Assembly: GCA_003993805.1 (NCBI GenBank)
Contig: RSEF01000012.1
Span: forward strand, 6,840,675 to 6,904,674
DNA: 64,000 bases
Source: Himantopus leucocephalus
Taxonomy: Eukaryota > Chordata > Aves > Charadriiformes > Recurvirostridae
Direction of reading: 5' to 3'
Positions 62,457 through 64,000 of the stretch are shown here, one piece after another. The notes below the pieces were generated by a model. That model ran no database searches. It was not told the DNA's origin and worked only from the letters and a program-made list of their open reading frames with translations. Numbering within the stretch: position 1 is the first letter of the stretch; each line of letters opens with the position of its first letter. Made by a program: the position numbers and the translations under genes.

Positions 62457-64000
62457 TTTTCTTGAGAAAAGTCACAGGCACGCTATTCTTTTCTTTTTAA
62501 ACTTTAAATGAAGCGTATGTACCACACCTGTACTTCACAAAATTAAACGAACAGGTAATTGAAGAGCAGATGAGCACCTTCTGAGACTGAACTGTTGGAT
62601 ATCTACTAATGCGCTTGTTAAACCACTAAACACAGAGTTTGAAAAGCTAAACCTGTCAGTACATCATATAATAGGTCACTTCAGCTATGGTTTAGTTATG
62701 TCCAACTAATGGTAAGAAGGTTTAACCATGATAAAAAGTATTAAGTAAATTAAACAAAAGAAAACAGCATGACCGTTTGTGTTTATCCCTCTGTGACTTA
62801 CATCTAAGTATCAATTTTTTTGTGACTGTCATTTTTTTGGGGATAACAAAATTACATCGTTTATTGAATGGAAAAGTTTTTGCCCATGGATTCCAGGCCA
62901 CGAATCAATGACGTAAGAGCGAGAAGTACTAGATGAAACTAAATTTCCAAACTGTGGGAAAAGCGTGCCACTTATTTTCAACGTAAGGCTACAGAGCTGA
63001 AGCAAATGAGTACATAAAAGCATCGGAGCTATATAATAGCATCAGAACAGAGGTCATTAAAAGTTTCCCGCAAGAACCCCTGGCCCCTTCAGTAAGGAGT
63101 TTATGCTTGGTTTCTCAAATACTTCTGCAAAGATGTTTCCAAAAACCTCCTTGATTACCATTTAGCTCCCCGCCAAGGCTGGTCCCAGTGCAGTATTTGT
63201 CACTAATAATATCCAGGATCACTCCAACGGCTTCATACTTTCATCTGTAAAAGCCGCATTTGGAATAAAGGCAATATGCACAGTCACAGTTTAATTCCTA
63301 CTCAAAATACTCCCTTGATTCCCTGAACTTTGCAGTTATATGAGAGATTAGCAAAGAACATCCTACAGTCCAACAGCTACCGAGTTTACTTCCTTACTCT
63401 CCAGGGAGCAATCTATGGCACGTGTAGAGAATATTTCATTTAGTACGAAATCCTGCAGCTGACAGACTCGCACAGTGGCCCCAAACTGAACTAGATCTGG
63501 AGGGAAAGTGGACTAACGCATCTATTTCCATCTGCTTATATGCTGTAAAATATTTTATACAATAAAACTCCGTAGAATAAGCCAACAGCCTTTTACGTAT
63601 ATTATAATGCAACCAACAGCCCCATTTTTCCAAACACACGTGGTCATAGTTTCCACTCAGGAGAGTTTTAAAAGTCGGGTGTAAGTGCATGGAAGGACTG
63701 AATAGCCAGAGAGGAGTTTATACCACGTTTATGGTTAACAGTGTAAATGTTCTTAATCAGCTACCTGCCTAACTATCGTCAAATTAGCATTTTGTTACAG
63801 ACCTCCCTGTAGAAGAGGGTGGAAAGAGGGTGCTAGAAGAAGACAAGCTGTGCCCCTTGTGCACGTGATGTGTTTCCCAGTCAAGAGCAGACGGGCGCAG
63901 AGGGGCTTACTGAGGGAACAGGCAGGTTGGGGATGGAAGGCAACAGCCGTGCTGGGTCCAAAAGACAAGTTTTGTTGATCACTTCACTTGTTACATTACT

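Larger units (their letters stand above)
50537..64000. other. Intergenic DNA to window end, no gene seen
   Basis: No gene supported in 13.5 kb. About 51.8-57.5 kb and 61-64 kb are AT-rich and CpG-poor. CpG is denser at about 57.6-58.2 kb and 60.4-60.7 kb, the latter with an N at 60465. Also present are (AG)7 at 53819-53832, an AT-rich TAATTA block at about 53105-53170, and nested inverted repeats at 62391-62456. Open frames such as 56285-56647 + and 61691-62188 + show no known domain or splice context. Confidence 0.6.

Noticed and set aside
35741..64000. Neighbouring protein genes known near WNT7A in mammals (for example FBLN2 or CHCHD4).
   Set aside because: No exon with recognisable homology seen; they would lie outside this window.

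Overview
This is vertebrate nuclear DNA, most likely from a bird. It has a multi-exon gene with canonical GT/AG introns and a truncated CR1 LINE whose 3' end carries the avian-type 8-base repeats. There is almost no other recognisable interspersed repeat. The only gene I can support is WNT7A on the + strand, a secreted palmitoleoylated WNT ligand. Three coding exons are present (709-935, 12297-12568, 34118-34597). Their phases join cleanly and give residues 25 to 349 plus the split Gly24 of a 349-residue protein. The first coding exon, with the initiator Met and signal peptide, is not in the window and should lie upstream.

Layout: 1-708 is the 3' end of intron 1, containing a very GC- and CpG-rich block. 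Exon 2 follows, then an 11.4 kb intron 2, exon 3, a 21.5 kb intron 3, and exon 4 with the stop codon at 34595-34597. An AU-rich 3' UTR runs to a polyadenylation signal at about 35.7 kb, possibly to 36.2 kb. From there to 64000 I see no protein-coding gene. This stretch holds one minus-strand CR1 fragment interrupted by a 100-N gap, a 131/140 bp tandem duplication, short low-complexity tracts, several CpG-rich patches and an AT-rich nested inverted repeat. The other open reading frames in the introns and intergenic DNA look like chance ORFs.

Other points of interest: CpG density is unusually high over much of intron 2 and in islands downstream, against CpG-poor segments elsewhere, which suggests a germline-hypomethylated developmental-gene domain. 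Intron 2 has a cluster of TCF/LEF-like cores. Two overlapping consensus 5' splice sites sit on the stop codon. Several single-N positions may be assembly joins; two of them sit beside near-duplicated sequence. I found no convincing undescribed biological system; the candidates are regulatory or assembly-level and are graded accordingly.
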